Assembly: GCA_019321725.1 (NCBI GenBank) | Contig: CM033121.1 | Location: 16,695,723-16,759,722, forward strand | Source of the DNA: Paulownia fortunei | Lineage: Eukaryota; Streptophyta; Magnoliopsida; Lamiales; Paulowniaceae | Direction: 5' to 3' | Length of the DNA stretch: 64,000 nucleotides | Part shown: positions 49,289 to 60,475 of the stretch, piece by piece | Numbering within the stretch: the stretch's first letter is position 1 | Layout of the letters: each line of letters opens with the position of its first letter | Translations under genes and position numbers: made by a program | The notes under the pieces: model-generated | The model's database searches: none | The model's input: the letters and a program-made list of their open reading frames with translations, nothing else | Told to the model about the DNA's origin: nothing

Positions 49289-51360
49289 TCTAGGGCATGG
49301 ATAATAGTCGAAACCCTAATCGACTCAATATCTATGATTTCATTTCAAGTTGCAGTGACTCTTAATGAATCATCAGAAACCTTTTTTTGATATTCACTCT
49401 GCCTTGGCCAAGGTCTTCCGAGTCACGAACTATGAAAACATTGGAGATTCACTTGTTCTACCTAACAAGTGACGAATCCTTTGTTGGCCACTCATTAAGC
49501 TTCATATGCATAAATATAATACCCAATGTAACCCCTTTATAATTGTTAGGCAATTAGAGGATATATCTAAGTAAGACATTACACGTATAAGGTTACCATG
49601 ATGCCTCAAGTTAAAGGACTAGTCGTGCACTATTGCAATGTAGAAATTCTTAATTCGACATTTGGGATTTCCAACTAAGAATTTCAACTAGGTCAGTTTA
49701 GTGTATTTATTCTCTAACTAGCACCCGTATACATGCACTTGCGTCTCTACGCTGATGTCCGTGGAATGGGACATACTTGTCTTACGAGCATGCATTGCAT
49801 GCACGAGTCTTATTGGGCTATTCGATGTCCTTTCTCAAAAAGCCCTCGACTCGGAACATAGTTTAAGATCAAAGCCATAGAGGCATGTTCCATGATCGCC
49901 ATCATATGCACGACCATGCCCCATACCTATAATTGATCTAGAGACTTTATCTAATATGCAATAAATAAATGCAAGCCATAAGATATAGAAAATGCCTTTA
50001 ATAAATGTAGTATAACTGAGAAAGTATATCATAAGAGTAAATAACGGCCAATCTAATTGGGCGCCGGGCACTACTCTAACAATCATATACTATGATATAT
50101 TTTCCAATCGCATGAAAATCACAAGGGGTTTACATTGGGTGTATTATCCTCATGTACATAGGTTAATAAGTGGTCAATAAAGGATCCGTCACCTATCTAA
50201 CAGATTAAGAGAATCTCTTATATATGTCATGGTCCTTGACTCTGAAATCTTTGGCCAAAGTAGGATGAATATTAGATGAGAATTTTCTAATGATTCATCA
50301 TAAGTCAATGAGACTAGAAATGAAATCAAAATTGTTAAGTCATTTAAGGTTTCGACTAATAATCTTTACCTTAGACTTAATCAGAAGATTAGTTGATGGA
50401 AGGACCTACTTACATGGTACTTATAATAGAAATATGTTTGCTTGCTAATTCACCTAAGACTAGGTAGTCAAGATGCACCGCTAGGTGCTTCCGTTGACTT
50501 GTGAGGTTCTTGGAATTAAAGAGTTAAATTCCAAGACCAATTATATAATTAGAATATATTTCTATATCATTAAGTTGCAAAAGTTGTAAGCCCACTACTA
50601 GACCTGACCACGGTTCAGAAACCGCCGGTTATGGTTCAGAACCACCAGTTCCATGGTTCGAGAAAATCCTGACCCTTAATCTTAACCGTCAAGGTCAGTT
50701 ACGATCCGGGTTTCGGAACCGCCGAGCCGATTCTGGTTCCGACCCTTATATATTCTTTTTTAAAATTTTTTGAACTTAAATTTGTAAAAAAAATTATTAA
50801 TTTTTGAACTTAATGAAAAAAAATTAACTTAAATTTGAAAAAAAATAGCTAAAATTTGAGCCTATTGTAAAAAATAATAGTGACTAAATTAAATTCTGAA
50901 ATTTCTAAAAAATATTTTTTCTAGTTGCACTGCATTGATAAAGCACAATTTACTAAATTTTGGTTTTCGAAGTTAATGTTATCATCTAAAATCAATGCAA
51001 CATTACAATAATTTAATAATACTAAATAAAAAATTGGGGAATAAATACTAGATAATTGTAAAGTAGCATCATTAAATATTTTTAAAAAATTACAAATTTA
51101 CTTAGTATTAAGATAATTGTAAAGTAGCATCATTAGATAATTTTCAAAACTTTACTTATTATTAAGATGAAATGTAGAATGCTTTAAATATAGGACTTGA
51201 TTTGTAACTTGCCATATCTGAAACTAATTAATTAAATTTAAAGAGGAACACAACACCAATTACATTAATTTTTAGAAACAAGACAAGCAATTTGAGGGGA
51301 AAAAAAATGAAAAAACATCATGAGACTTATTTATGCACTTATTCAAAGTTATAGACATGT

Positions 51361-51433
51361 GACCCATTAGCTTAATTGGTTAGAGTGTTTTGCTAATAAC
51401 ATGGAGGTCACAGGTTCAAAACTTGCGTGTGAC
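51361..51433 (+). pseudogene. tRNA-Ile(AAU)-like sequence, possibly the head of a SINE
   Basis: Resembles plant tRNA-Ile(AAU) along its length: acceptor start gacccat, A-box-like tagcttaattgg, anticodon loop tgctaataac, B-box-like ggttcaaaact. Most differences are C-to-T or G-to-A. The 3' acceptor strand (gtgtgac) no longer pairs fully. About 30 bases later there is an A-rich run (51463-51483), a SINE-like layout of about 125 bases. Confidence 0.75.
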
Positions 51434-51563
51434 ACTTTTACACTATTTTCAGTATTTTGGTTAAAATAAAATAAAAAAAAAAACCACCGGGTGAGCGGTT
51501 CACAGGTTGGAGAAAACCAAACCCGTAACCAACCCATGAATAAAAAATAGTGTAAAAGTGTCC
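51432..51563. repeat. Inverted repeat, 18-20 base arms
   Basis: acacttttacactatttt at 51432-51449 is the exact complement of aaaatagtgtaaaagtgt near 51546-51563; the loop of about 95 bases contains the A-rich run and ccaccgggtgagcggttcac. Confidence 0.85.
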
Positions 51564-52227
51564 CCTGACCCGATGATTCCACAGGTCGGTTACGGGTTTC
51601 GACCCGTGAAGCTCAGTTGCAAACCTGTCCACTTCTATCTAGAATATAATCTAAGGAGTTGGATTGAGATTAATTAACTTGATCCAAAATTAATTTAAGG
51701 AATTAAATTAACTCTTCCAATTGAATAATAAAATTATTTAATTAAACCTAATAAAGATTAAGAGCTATTTGAGAGTAAACTTAATCAATTAATTAATGGG
51801 CTTTATTTTCTTTACAAGGTTAAATTAATTTTTCCAATTTAAATAATGAGATTATTTGAATTGGGCCTAATATAATTAGGTGCCCTTGTTGAACCAATTA
51901 ATTAATTAAGTTGGGATTGAAATAATTGATGGAGATCAATTAAAGTCCAAGCCCAAGATTAATAGGCCCGTAGGAGAAGCCCAATTAGAAGTGTTTGGAG
52001 ATTACGCCTAAGATATCTTGTCTTAGATGAAATTTAATCAAAGACTCTAGTCTTGGAAAAAAAGAAATAAGATAAGGAGGAAGGAAATGGAAATAAATAA
52101 GGAAATGGGACCAAATTTATTAGGAATACAAATGATCAAGCTTTTGCATAAATACACAAGCTAGGGCTAAAAATTTAAGAGTTTTTACAAGCATATTTTT
52201 AGCTCCTATATACACGACTCCTTGTTT

Positions 52228-53041
52228 CTCATGGGATAGTAGCGTTGGTCAGGGGCCGAAGAAAGAAATGATTTTGAGAGAAATATTTTGATGCATAAAA
52301 TTGCATTGTGGGCATAGCATTTTGAGATGCACGATTTGATATTATGGATTATTATTTGACATGCATAATATTACTTGTTGAGCGTTAGCTCATATAGTTT
52401 ATGCATTGTAGGTAAGTACGACGATGCTTGAAGCATCTTTTACTGGTTGGGCGGCGGTTGGAGCTTCTGCAAGTGTCTGAGAGAGTGTGTACATAGATTA
52501 CGACCTGTTGGGCTATTTTGTTGGTTTGTTATATTTTGAGTCTGTTGTATTATATTTTTAGAGTGATATTATATTTCACTTTTAAAACTTTACTGTATTT
52601 ATAATCACACGATCTATCAACGTGTGCAATAATTAGAAAATATCTCTTTATTGATCAATGGGATTTGACACATGATAATTATTAAACCATAATTTTTTTT
52701 AATTAAATTAAAAGATAATTATCTAAAATAAGATGATTATCAAGTAACAATTATCTCTTAACTAAATTAAAAGATAATTGTCTTAAATAGGACACGTGGG
52801 ATATAAAATTCTAACATTCTCTATGTAAATATTGGGTCGTTGTGGGTGTTGTGCTTTTATATAAATACTGATCCTGCTATATACATGGCATGTGTGAGAA
52901 AGTATTTTAAATAGGGTTGTGCATGTAAGAAGTGATTTATCTTTTCTTAAAGTGTTACAAAAAAAAAAATTCGCATGCACACAGGGTCTATCATGTTAAA
53001 TTATATAATATATATCTAGTTGTTGAGTAGTAAGTGTTACC
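52228..53041 (+). repeat. 5' LTR remnant of the chromovirus
   Basis: Aligns with the last third of the 3' LTR (catgggatagtagcgttggt at 52230 and 59882). Compared with that LTR, about 225 extra bases lie at 52596-52821. The end reads agtgttacc, so the terminal CA has become CC. About 1.9 kb of the 5' side is gone. Confidence 0.9.
52596..52821. repeat. About 225-base insertion in the 5' LTR, absent from the 3' LTR
   Basis: The LTRs match on both sides (aaaactttactg before, tatgtaaatattgggtc after). The extra segment contains two copies of aaattaaaagataatt and cacgat/cacgtg ends. Origin unknown; possibly a small MITE. Confidence 0.65.
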
Positions 53042-53044
53042 GAG

Positions 53045-53057
53045 TGGTATCAAAGCC
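53045..53057 (+). other. Primer binding site of the chromovirus
   Basis: tggtatcaaagcc, 3 bases after the LTR end, differs at one base from the usual initiator-Met primer site. Confidence 0.88.
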
Positions 53058-53212
53058 TATATCTTGATTCTGTAGATTGTCCATGTACATGATCTTAGAA
53101 CTTTCGGAGCGCAACCACCCCAGTAAGTTTTACATTATCATATACTGCATTATATATTCCATGAATTATATTGGCCATATGTTGTCAAACTTGTGTAAAA
53201 CAGCGCTACAAA

Positions 53213-54290
53213 ATGGTGAGAACTCGTGGTGAGAGCCGTGGTGGTGCCAGAGCACAAAGGATTAAGACACCCACTCTGGTTAATGATCGAGATACTATGA
53301 TTAACTGGTTAACATAGTTGATTGAACGACAGTCCGAATAGATTCAACAATTGATTCGGCAGAGGGATAATGGTGAGCAACCGCGGGTGGAGGTAAACCA
53401 ACAACGGGTGGACTATATATATATGGTGGGAGAACGATTTAGGAGGCTGGATCCCCTAATATTTGAGGATGCTATTGATCCTACCGCTGAGAGGACTGGT
53501 TGAGGACCCTAGAAAACATGTTCCAGTACAACAGTGTGCCAGTAGAGGAGAGGGTAATGTATGCCACTTTCATGCTTTGCAGTAGTGCAGGCCATTGGTG
53601 GGACATGATCAGTAGCATAGAGGACATTACTACCATGAGCTGGGATAGATTCAAGGAGTTATTCCGAAATAAATATTTCACGGCCCCAGTTCGCATGATG
53701 AAGATGAATGAGTTTATACAATTGCGACAAGGAGCGATGACTATTGGGGAATATATTCGTAAATTTGAACAACTATCCAGGTTTGCTATGCACATGGTCA
53801 GCACTGAAGCACTAAAAGTAGAGAGATTTATAGAGGGTTTGAGGCTAGAGTTATACCGGGATGTGAATATGGCGGGTACTCAAGGGTTACATTTTCACAG
53901 GTGGCTGAGAGGACGCAAGTAGCAGAACAGGCTGAATCGAGAATTGCTCGTGCACAGGAGGCTCAACAGCAATTCAGACAGTAGGGACAGAGATGGACTA
54001 TGGGGCAAAAGAGGCCAGTCCAAATATAGAAACCGATCCAAATACAGAAGCCAAGATTTAAATTTTAAAAAGAACGAGGCCAACAACAAGAAGGTCAAAG
54101 TAAGAGGCCACGGGTCGAATAAGAAAAAGTACCGATGCCAGAAGCTGTGTGTCAGAAATATGGTAATCGATATATTGGAGGCTGCTATATAGATACCAGG
54201 ACGTGTTTTTGATGTGGAATGTCGGGACATATTGCTAAATTTTTCCAAGATAAACAAAATCAGATTGGCCAAAGGAATGTACCAGCCAAG
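53213..54290 (+). pseudogene. Chromovirus gag
   Basis: ATG at 53213 (MVRTRGESRGGARAQR). Stops appear by 53320. The capsid-like domain reads openly at 53500-53922: RTLENMFQYNSVPVEERVMY, AGHWWDMISSIEDITTMSWD, KMNEFIQLRQGAMTIGEYIR, VERFIEGLRLELYRDVNMAG. A frameshift near 53890 shifts it into the next frame (QVAEQAESRIARAQEAQQQF near 53905). The zinc knuckle near 54190-54250 keeps CGMSGHIAKF, but its last Cys is Phe. Confidence 0.9.
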
Positions 54291-57200
54291 GTGTTCACCA
54301 TGACCAGGGCAGATGAAGAGGCAAATCCATCGGTGGTGAAAGGTAAACTTTATATTTCTAGTGTTCCAACACTTGTGTTATTTGATTCTGGAGCCACGTA
54401 TTCATTTGCATCCATTGAGTACGTGAAGAGGCTGGGTAGAATACCAGATGTAGCAAAAATCAGTTATAGTATAACAGTCCCCCCTGGAGATGCTAGACAA
54501 ACTGATTGAATTTTGAGAGCTTGTGCTATACTTGTTGAAGGTAGAGAATTACATGCTGATCTGATTGTACTGGATATGAATGATTACGATGTTATTTTGG
54601 GCATGGATTGATTGTCAAAGTATGGGGCTACTATCGACTGTACAGAAAAGACAGTGACATTTCAACTTTCTGGGAAAGAGTCTTTCACATTTGCTAGCAT
54701 TGTGAAGAATTTTAGATTACCTGTGATTTTAGTAGTGAAAGCATAATGATTACTCGATGATGGTTGTGAAGGGTACTTGGTGAGTGTCATGAACATTGAG
54801 AAACAACACCCACCAACTCTGAGTGAAATACCAGTGGTGCGGGAATATACTGAAGTATTCCCAGATGATCTTCCGAGACTGCCACCAGATTGTGAAATAG
54901 AGTTTGTTATTGACATACAACCAGGAACGTCTCCAATTTCTAAAACTCCCTACAGAATGGCTCCCTTGGAGTTGAAAGAATTGAAAGTACAATTACAGGA
55001 CTTGTTGGACAAGGGATTCATCAGACCGAGCTTTTCACCTTGGGCAACATTGGTTCTGTTTGTACGTAAGAAGGATGGCACCATGAGACTGTGCATCAAT
55101 TATTGAGAGTTGAATAGGGTCACGATTAAGAATAAATATCCGTTACCCAGAATCAATGATTTATTTGACCATCTTCAGGGTGCCGCAATATTTTCAAAGA
55201 TTGACTTACGCTCTAGGTACCATCAACTGAAAATAAAGGATGAGGATATCCCCAAGACGGTATTTAGTATAAGATATGGGCACTATGAATTTTTGGTGAT
55301 GTCGTTCGGATTAACTAACGCTCCAGCAACATTCATGGATCTGATGAATAGAGTGTTTAAGGAGTTTCTGGATAAATTTGTTATTGTGTTCATCTATGAC
55401 GTTCTAGTTTACTCCAGAACTAAAGAAGAGCATGCCGCACATTTAACACAAGTAGTAGAGGTCCTGAAAGTAAAGCAGTTATACGCCAAATTCAAGAAGT
55501 GCGAGTTCTGGTTGGATCGCATGGTATTCCTGAGACATGTTATATCAGGAGCGGGGATATCAGTAGATCTAAGTAAAGTTGAAGCTATCAACAACTGGAT
55601 GCAGCCTACTAATCCTTCGGAGATGCACAGTTTTTTGGGTTTAGCTGGATATTACCGAAGATTTATGGAGGGGTTCTCCAAGATTGCTATGCCATTGACA
55701 CAATTAACCAGAAAAGGGGTGACGTTTAGATGGACGGATATGTGTGAGCGAAGTTTCCAGGAGCTGAAAAAGAGGTTAACTTCAACACCTATTCTCTCAA
55801 TTCCATCAGGTACTGGAGGATTCGTAATTTACAATGAATTGTCAAAGAATGGATTAAGATGTGTACTGATGCAGAGTGGCAAAGTAATTGCGTATGCGTC
55901 CAGGAAACTTAAAGAGTACAAAAAGAATTACCCCACGTACGACTTGGAACTTGCTGCTATAGTATTTGTGCTTAAAATATGGAGGCACTATTTATATGGT
56001 GAACGGTGCGATATCTATACTGATCATAAGAGCCTCAAATACTTCTTCACACAGAAAGAGTTGAATATGCTGCAGCGGAGATGACTGGAACTGGTAAAAG
56101 ATTATGATTGTGTGATCAATTACCACCCCACTAAAGCTAACGTTGTAGCTGATGCATTGAGTTGAGATCCACACAAAGTACAATAGCTATGGCTTTGATT
56201 CAGAAATCGAAACTGAATGAGTTGCAGAAAATGAATATAGAGATTTTACAGACAGGAGTAATACAGGCAAAGTTGGTAGCCCTAATGCTTCAGCCTATGC
56301 TAATTGATAGGATCAAATAGGGACAACGAGATGATGAATATCTTATCAATATGAGAAAATATGTTGCTGCAGGGAAGTCTCCTCAATTTAAGATGACTCA
56401 TAATGATATTTTACAATTTAGAAGGCGATTTTGTATGCCAAATATTGAAAACATTTGGGAAGATATTTTAAAAGAGGCACATTCAACCCCTTATTCAGTA
56501 CATCCAGGGGCTACCAGGATGTATAGAGACTTGAAAATGCATTATTGGTGGCCGAGTATGAAAAAAGACATCGCCCAGTATATGGAGCAATGTCTAACAT
56601 GTTAGCAGATAAAGGCCGAACATCAAAGACCCGCAGGGACTTTGCAACCTCTACTTATTCCAGAATGGAAATGGGAAAGGATCACCATGGATTTCGTAAC
56701 TGGTTTGCCAAAGACTACTAAGGGTCATGATGCTATTTAGGTTATCGTTGACAGATTGACCAAGTCTGCTCATTTTCTTCCCATATGTTCTACATATTCC
56801 ATGGATCGCTATGCCCAATTATACGTTCAGGAGATTGTCAGACTTCATGGTGTGCCATTGTCTATAGTTTCTGATAGAGTTCAAGATTTTTGTCTGCTTT
56901 TTGGAGGAGTTTACACAAAACTTTGGGAACACAGTTATCATTGAGTACAACATATCATCCTCAGACGGATGGGCAATTTGAACGAACAATACAAACATCG
57001 GAGGATATGCTCAGAGCCTGTGTATTAGACTTCCAAGGTTAGTGGAGTAAATTCCTACCTTTGGTGGAGTTTGCATACAACAACAGCTATCAGACTAGTA
57101 TTGGAATGGATCCCTATGCAACATTGTATGGCAAAAAGTGTAGGTCTCCGATACATTGGGATGAAGTTGGTGAGAAGAAACTTTTAGGCCAAATATGATT

Positions 57201-57722
57201 CGAGAGATGACAGAAGCTGTGTTACAGATTCGACAAAGAATGCAAACTGCCCAAAATCAGCAAAAAAGTTATGCAGATCGACGAAGAAGGGCATAGGAGT
57301 TTGCGATATGAGATTAGGTGTTTTTGAAAGTAGCACCAATGAAGGGCATCATGCAGTTTGGGAAGAAAGGAAAATTGAGTCCCAAATACATTGGCCCATT
57401 CTCGGTGATTGAAAGAATTGGTGATGTTTTTTACAGACTGGATCTGCCAACATCTATGTCCCAAATACACAATGTATTTCATGTGTCTATGTTGAGGAAA
57501 TATATTGCTAATCCCTCTCATATTCTGAAGAATGAACTAGTGGAATTAAAGGCAGATTTGAGCTATGAAGAAAACCCTGTATAGATTTTGTTACGAGAAG
57601 TGAAGCAGCTAAGAAATAAACAGATTCCAATGGTTAAAGTGTTATGGAGAAACCAATTGGTAGAGGAGGCCACTTGGGAAAGGGAGGACGAAATGAGAAC
57701 TAAGTATCCTGAACTTTTTTGA
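54219..57722 (+). pseudogene. Chromovirus pol: protease, RT, RNase H, integrase, chromodomain
   Basis: Protease: LVLFDSGATYSFAS near 54378. RT spans 54830-55560: RKKDGTMRLCINY, then TGA in place of Arg; the active site reads FIYDVLVYS, its first Asp replaced by Tyr. RNase H 55740-56160: [10 protein letters not shown], where the first catalytic Asp is Asn; [11 protein letters not shown] intact. Integrase zinc site HSTPYSVHPGATRMYRDLKM to QCLTC (56480-56605), core 56680-57150 in three frames ([18 protein letters not shown]), C-terminus 57318-57584, and a chromodomain-like end (VKVLWRNQLVEEATWERED) ending TGA at 57720-57722. Frameshifts near 56930, 57195 and 57310. Confidence 0.93.
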
Positions 57723-57752
57723 TAAGTGAAATTTCGGGGATGAAATTTTTAT

Positions 57753-57765
57753 AAGAAGGGGAGAA
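57753..57765 (+). other. Polypurine tract of the chromovirus
   Basis: aagaaggggagaa, immediately before the TG that starts the 3' LTR. Confidence 0.88.
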
Positions 57766-60475
57766 TGTGATGCCTGAGCCTCTTACTACTCACATGGCCA
57801 AATATGATTCATGCATTACATATTAATTACGTGCTATTTACATTGATATGACATCATATAACTCATTTTATTTTATACGGCGTTCTTAATCATTAAACTT
57901 AATTTTGAAGCTCTCGCACAGTATTGATTATCGAATCCCCTAACCTAAGTGGTTGATTTTGTATTGAGATAAGAAGAAATTTAGGTATCAATATAGTAAA
58001 TAGTGCTAGGTTACACGTGGTAACCTTAGGAGTTCGAAAGGTGTCACCGAAAAGTTTATAGAAAGTGAGTCAGTTCGATTATGAATTTTAATATTATATG
58101 TATATTTAAATCATACACTTGGGACAACTAGACATACAATACTATAATTTAAATGTTATATAACTAGGTTCATAGGTTTGTAACACTATCGGTGTACAAA
58201 CTTATCAATTGGGCAAGAACCGATGATTTTCGGGTGAAGAACCTAATGAACGGACATAGGAATTAGCTACGGGAATGAATGGTGATGAAGATAGGTTGCA
58301 ATCAAATAAGAATATGTGAGACACACAAGATTAGGGCTGCAAGATAAGGGAGAAAATCAGATATACCATTACATGCCACCTCAAGCTTATGCCACCTCAT
58401 GCTTAGACTTATCAAGCCAGCACCTCAACCTATTCTTCACTCTTAAGCTAACAGCCACGACTTGAACCTTCTTATGAACCATTTCAGCTTCTAAATACAT
58501 GGAAAAATCTCTCTAAATAGGTCCTAAGTGATTCCAACCAAAAAAGGACGCAAAACAAGCAAAGGGAAGGAGAAATAACCAAGTTCAAGTAGAAAACTAT
58601 GCAATGTGAGCTTAACCTACGGGTTTGGCATGACTTTCAGATTTATTTTGAGGTTTATTGGCTTATTAAGCTTTGAATATTATTTATAAATGTGTTAGGA
58701 TGTTACTAGATAGGCTTTGATGAATAAAGAAAGGGTTTGTGGTTGGAAATATTTGATAGAAAACACTTGTGCTAGAAACTGTCACCTTACTTTATTCTTG
58801 TGTTTTAGGCTTCAAAAGTGTATGGTATGTTGAATAAAACCTGTAATTATCATCATATACATGTTTATATATGGTTTAAGAGTATTGGAATAAATTTTCA
58901 TCGGTTAGAAATTGAAATTGTGCATGATAGTGAAGAAATACTCAAAACTGCCAAAGTAAGAATATCTGTTCTGGTGTGCTGTGAAGGGGACTGAATTACA
59001 GGACATAGACCCATGTGTTTTGGAAACTTGATGACATGGTTATATTTTTCTACATGTTATCTAAGTGTGGTAAATTTTTTAGAGTGAATAAATATTCCTA
59101 AGGATGTCAAAATGTCTATGAAACCTAATGTGGCAGCAAGGAAATTAGAGGTGAAAATCTGTCCCATTTAATAACTTAGTATGTTTCAGCCTAAACATGT
59201 TGCTACTGAGTTTTAATAATTTGGTACATGCTATTAGAGTGATAATACTTCAATTACATGATGTTTACATGTATTTAAGATGAGAAATTAAGGTATTTGA
59301 GGGACTATATTGGGTTCTAGTTTGTGAAATCCTAATTGTTACCTAGATAGCTTGGTATTTAAGGTCTTAGTATGAGATTTTCTAATTTCAACTTACCAAA
59401 TTGGGATTGGTGATTGATGTTGGGTAATATTACATGCGATTTTACATCTAAGGTTGGAGAGGAATACTAAAGAAGTATAGACTAAGCCACCAACCAAGTG
59501 AAAGGTAAGTAAAGATTCATTTAGAACTACAATGCATAGACATAGTAGATGTGTGAATTATATGTAATATCATAAATCATATGTGCATAGTAGAGGGCTC
59601 TCCATTGAGCATACATATATGGGCATTGTCATTGGCACGTGCATGCATCATATAGAGTATTGTGATAAATCTTGCATTGCACGGCATGATTCAGAGAAAA
59701 AGAAAAATATTTTGCTGACCACTACTAGTGCACCGAAGCATGCATGAATTTGCATGGTTTTATGCATGGATTTGCAGGTTCGAGTGCATGGATTTTCATG
59801 CGTATGAGTATGCATGGATTTGCATGCTTATATGATTATTGGCCATTGAATTATGGTGGTGTACAGAGCTCTTTTCCGGTGCATGGGATAGTAGCGTTGG
59901 TAAGGGTCCCAAGAAAGAAATGATTTTAAGAGAAATATTTTGATGCATAAAATTACATTGTGGGCATAGCATTTTGAGATGCACGACTTGATATTGTTGA
60001 TTATTCTTTGACATGCATAATCTTTACTTGCTGAGCATTAGCTCATATAGTTTATGCATTGTAGGTAAGTATGACGATGCTTGAAGCATCTTTTACTGGC
60101 TGGGCAGCGGTTGGAGCTCCTGCATGTGTCTGAGAGAGTGTGTACATGGATGACGACCTGTTGGGCTATTTTGTTGACTTGTTATATTTTGAGTCTGTTG
60201 TATTATATTTTTACACTGGTACTATATTTCGCTTTGAAAACTTTACTGCAAATAAATATGTAAATATTGGGTCATTGTGGGTGTTGTGCTTTTATATAAA
60301 TACTGATCCTACTATATACATGACATGTGTGACAAAGTATTTTAAACAGAGTTGTGCATGTAAGAAGTGATTTATCTTTTCTTAAAATGTTACAAAAAAA
60401 AATTTCGCATGCACACAGGGTCTATCATGTTAAATTATACAATATATATCTAGTTGTTGAGTAGTGGGTGTTACA
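57766..60475 (+). repeat. 3' LTR of the chromovirus, complete, 2710 bp
   Basis: Starts TGTGATGCCTGAGCCTC and ends GTGGGTGTTACA. The last part matches 52228-53041; the whole aligns with the solo LTR at 46320-49288. A target duplication cannot be checked because the opposite end of the element is missing. Confidence 0.92.

Larger units (their letters stand above)
42613..50081 (-). repeat. LTR of the copia B family (about 2.2 kb) split by two solo-LTR insertions
   Basis: Host pieces 42613-43867, 46168-46319 and 49289-50081 together align with 38336-40508. Starts tgttggtttgctatgacc, ends ggcactactctaaca. Without the two insertions and their target duplications it is about 2.19 kb, close to the 2173 bp of the copia B LTR. 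Confidence 0.88.
50600..51628. mobile_element. hAT-like non-autonomous element, 1029 bp
   Basis: It interrupts the copia LTR between ccactact (50592-50599) and ccacttct (51629-51636), an 8-bp duplication matching at 7 of 8 bases, as hAT elements make. The ends are rich in ggttc/gaacc and cgggt motifs (left acctgaccacggttcagaa, right gacccgtgaagctcagttgc). Terminal repeats are short and poorly conserved. No transposase; the middle is AT-rich and holds the tRNA-like sequence at 51361. Confidence 0.55.
50082..52227 (+). repeat. Truncated 5' LTR of copia C (copia B family), plus orientation
   Basis: 50085 onward aligns with 25190 onward (cacaaggggtttac.ttgggtgta, aggatccgtcacctatcta), and the second half (51637-52200) carries the ttaattaatt zone. 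The 5' part is missing where it meets the opposite LTR at 50081. A hAT-like element splits it at 50600-51628, and the chromovirus begins at 52228. Confidence 0.75.
52228..60475 (+). mobile_element. Ty3/gypsy chromovirus (Tekay/Del-like), 5' LTR truncated
   Basis: Order on +: partial 5' LTR, Met-tRNA primer site, gag, protease, RT, RNase H, integrase, chromodomain-like C-terminus, polypurine tract, complete 2.7-kb 3' LTR. A C-terminal chromodomain and long LTRs fit the Tekay/Del clade. It sits between the LTR (50082-52227) and the leader (60476 onward) of copia C. Many stops, largely TGA or TAG where Arg, Gln or Trp is expected, so it is non-autonomous. Confidence 0.93.

Noticed and set aside
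51361..51433. A functional tRNA-Ile gene
   Set aside because: Stem positions are changed by C-to-T/G-to-A substitutions, including the 3' acceptor strand, so a working cloverleaf is unlikely.
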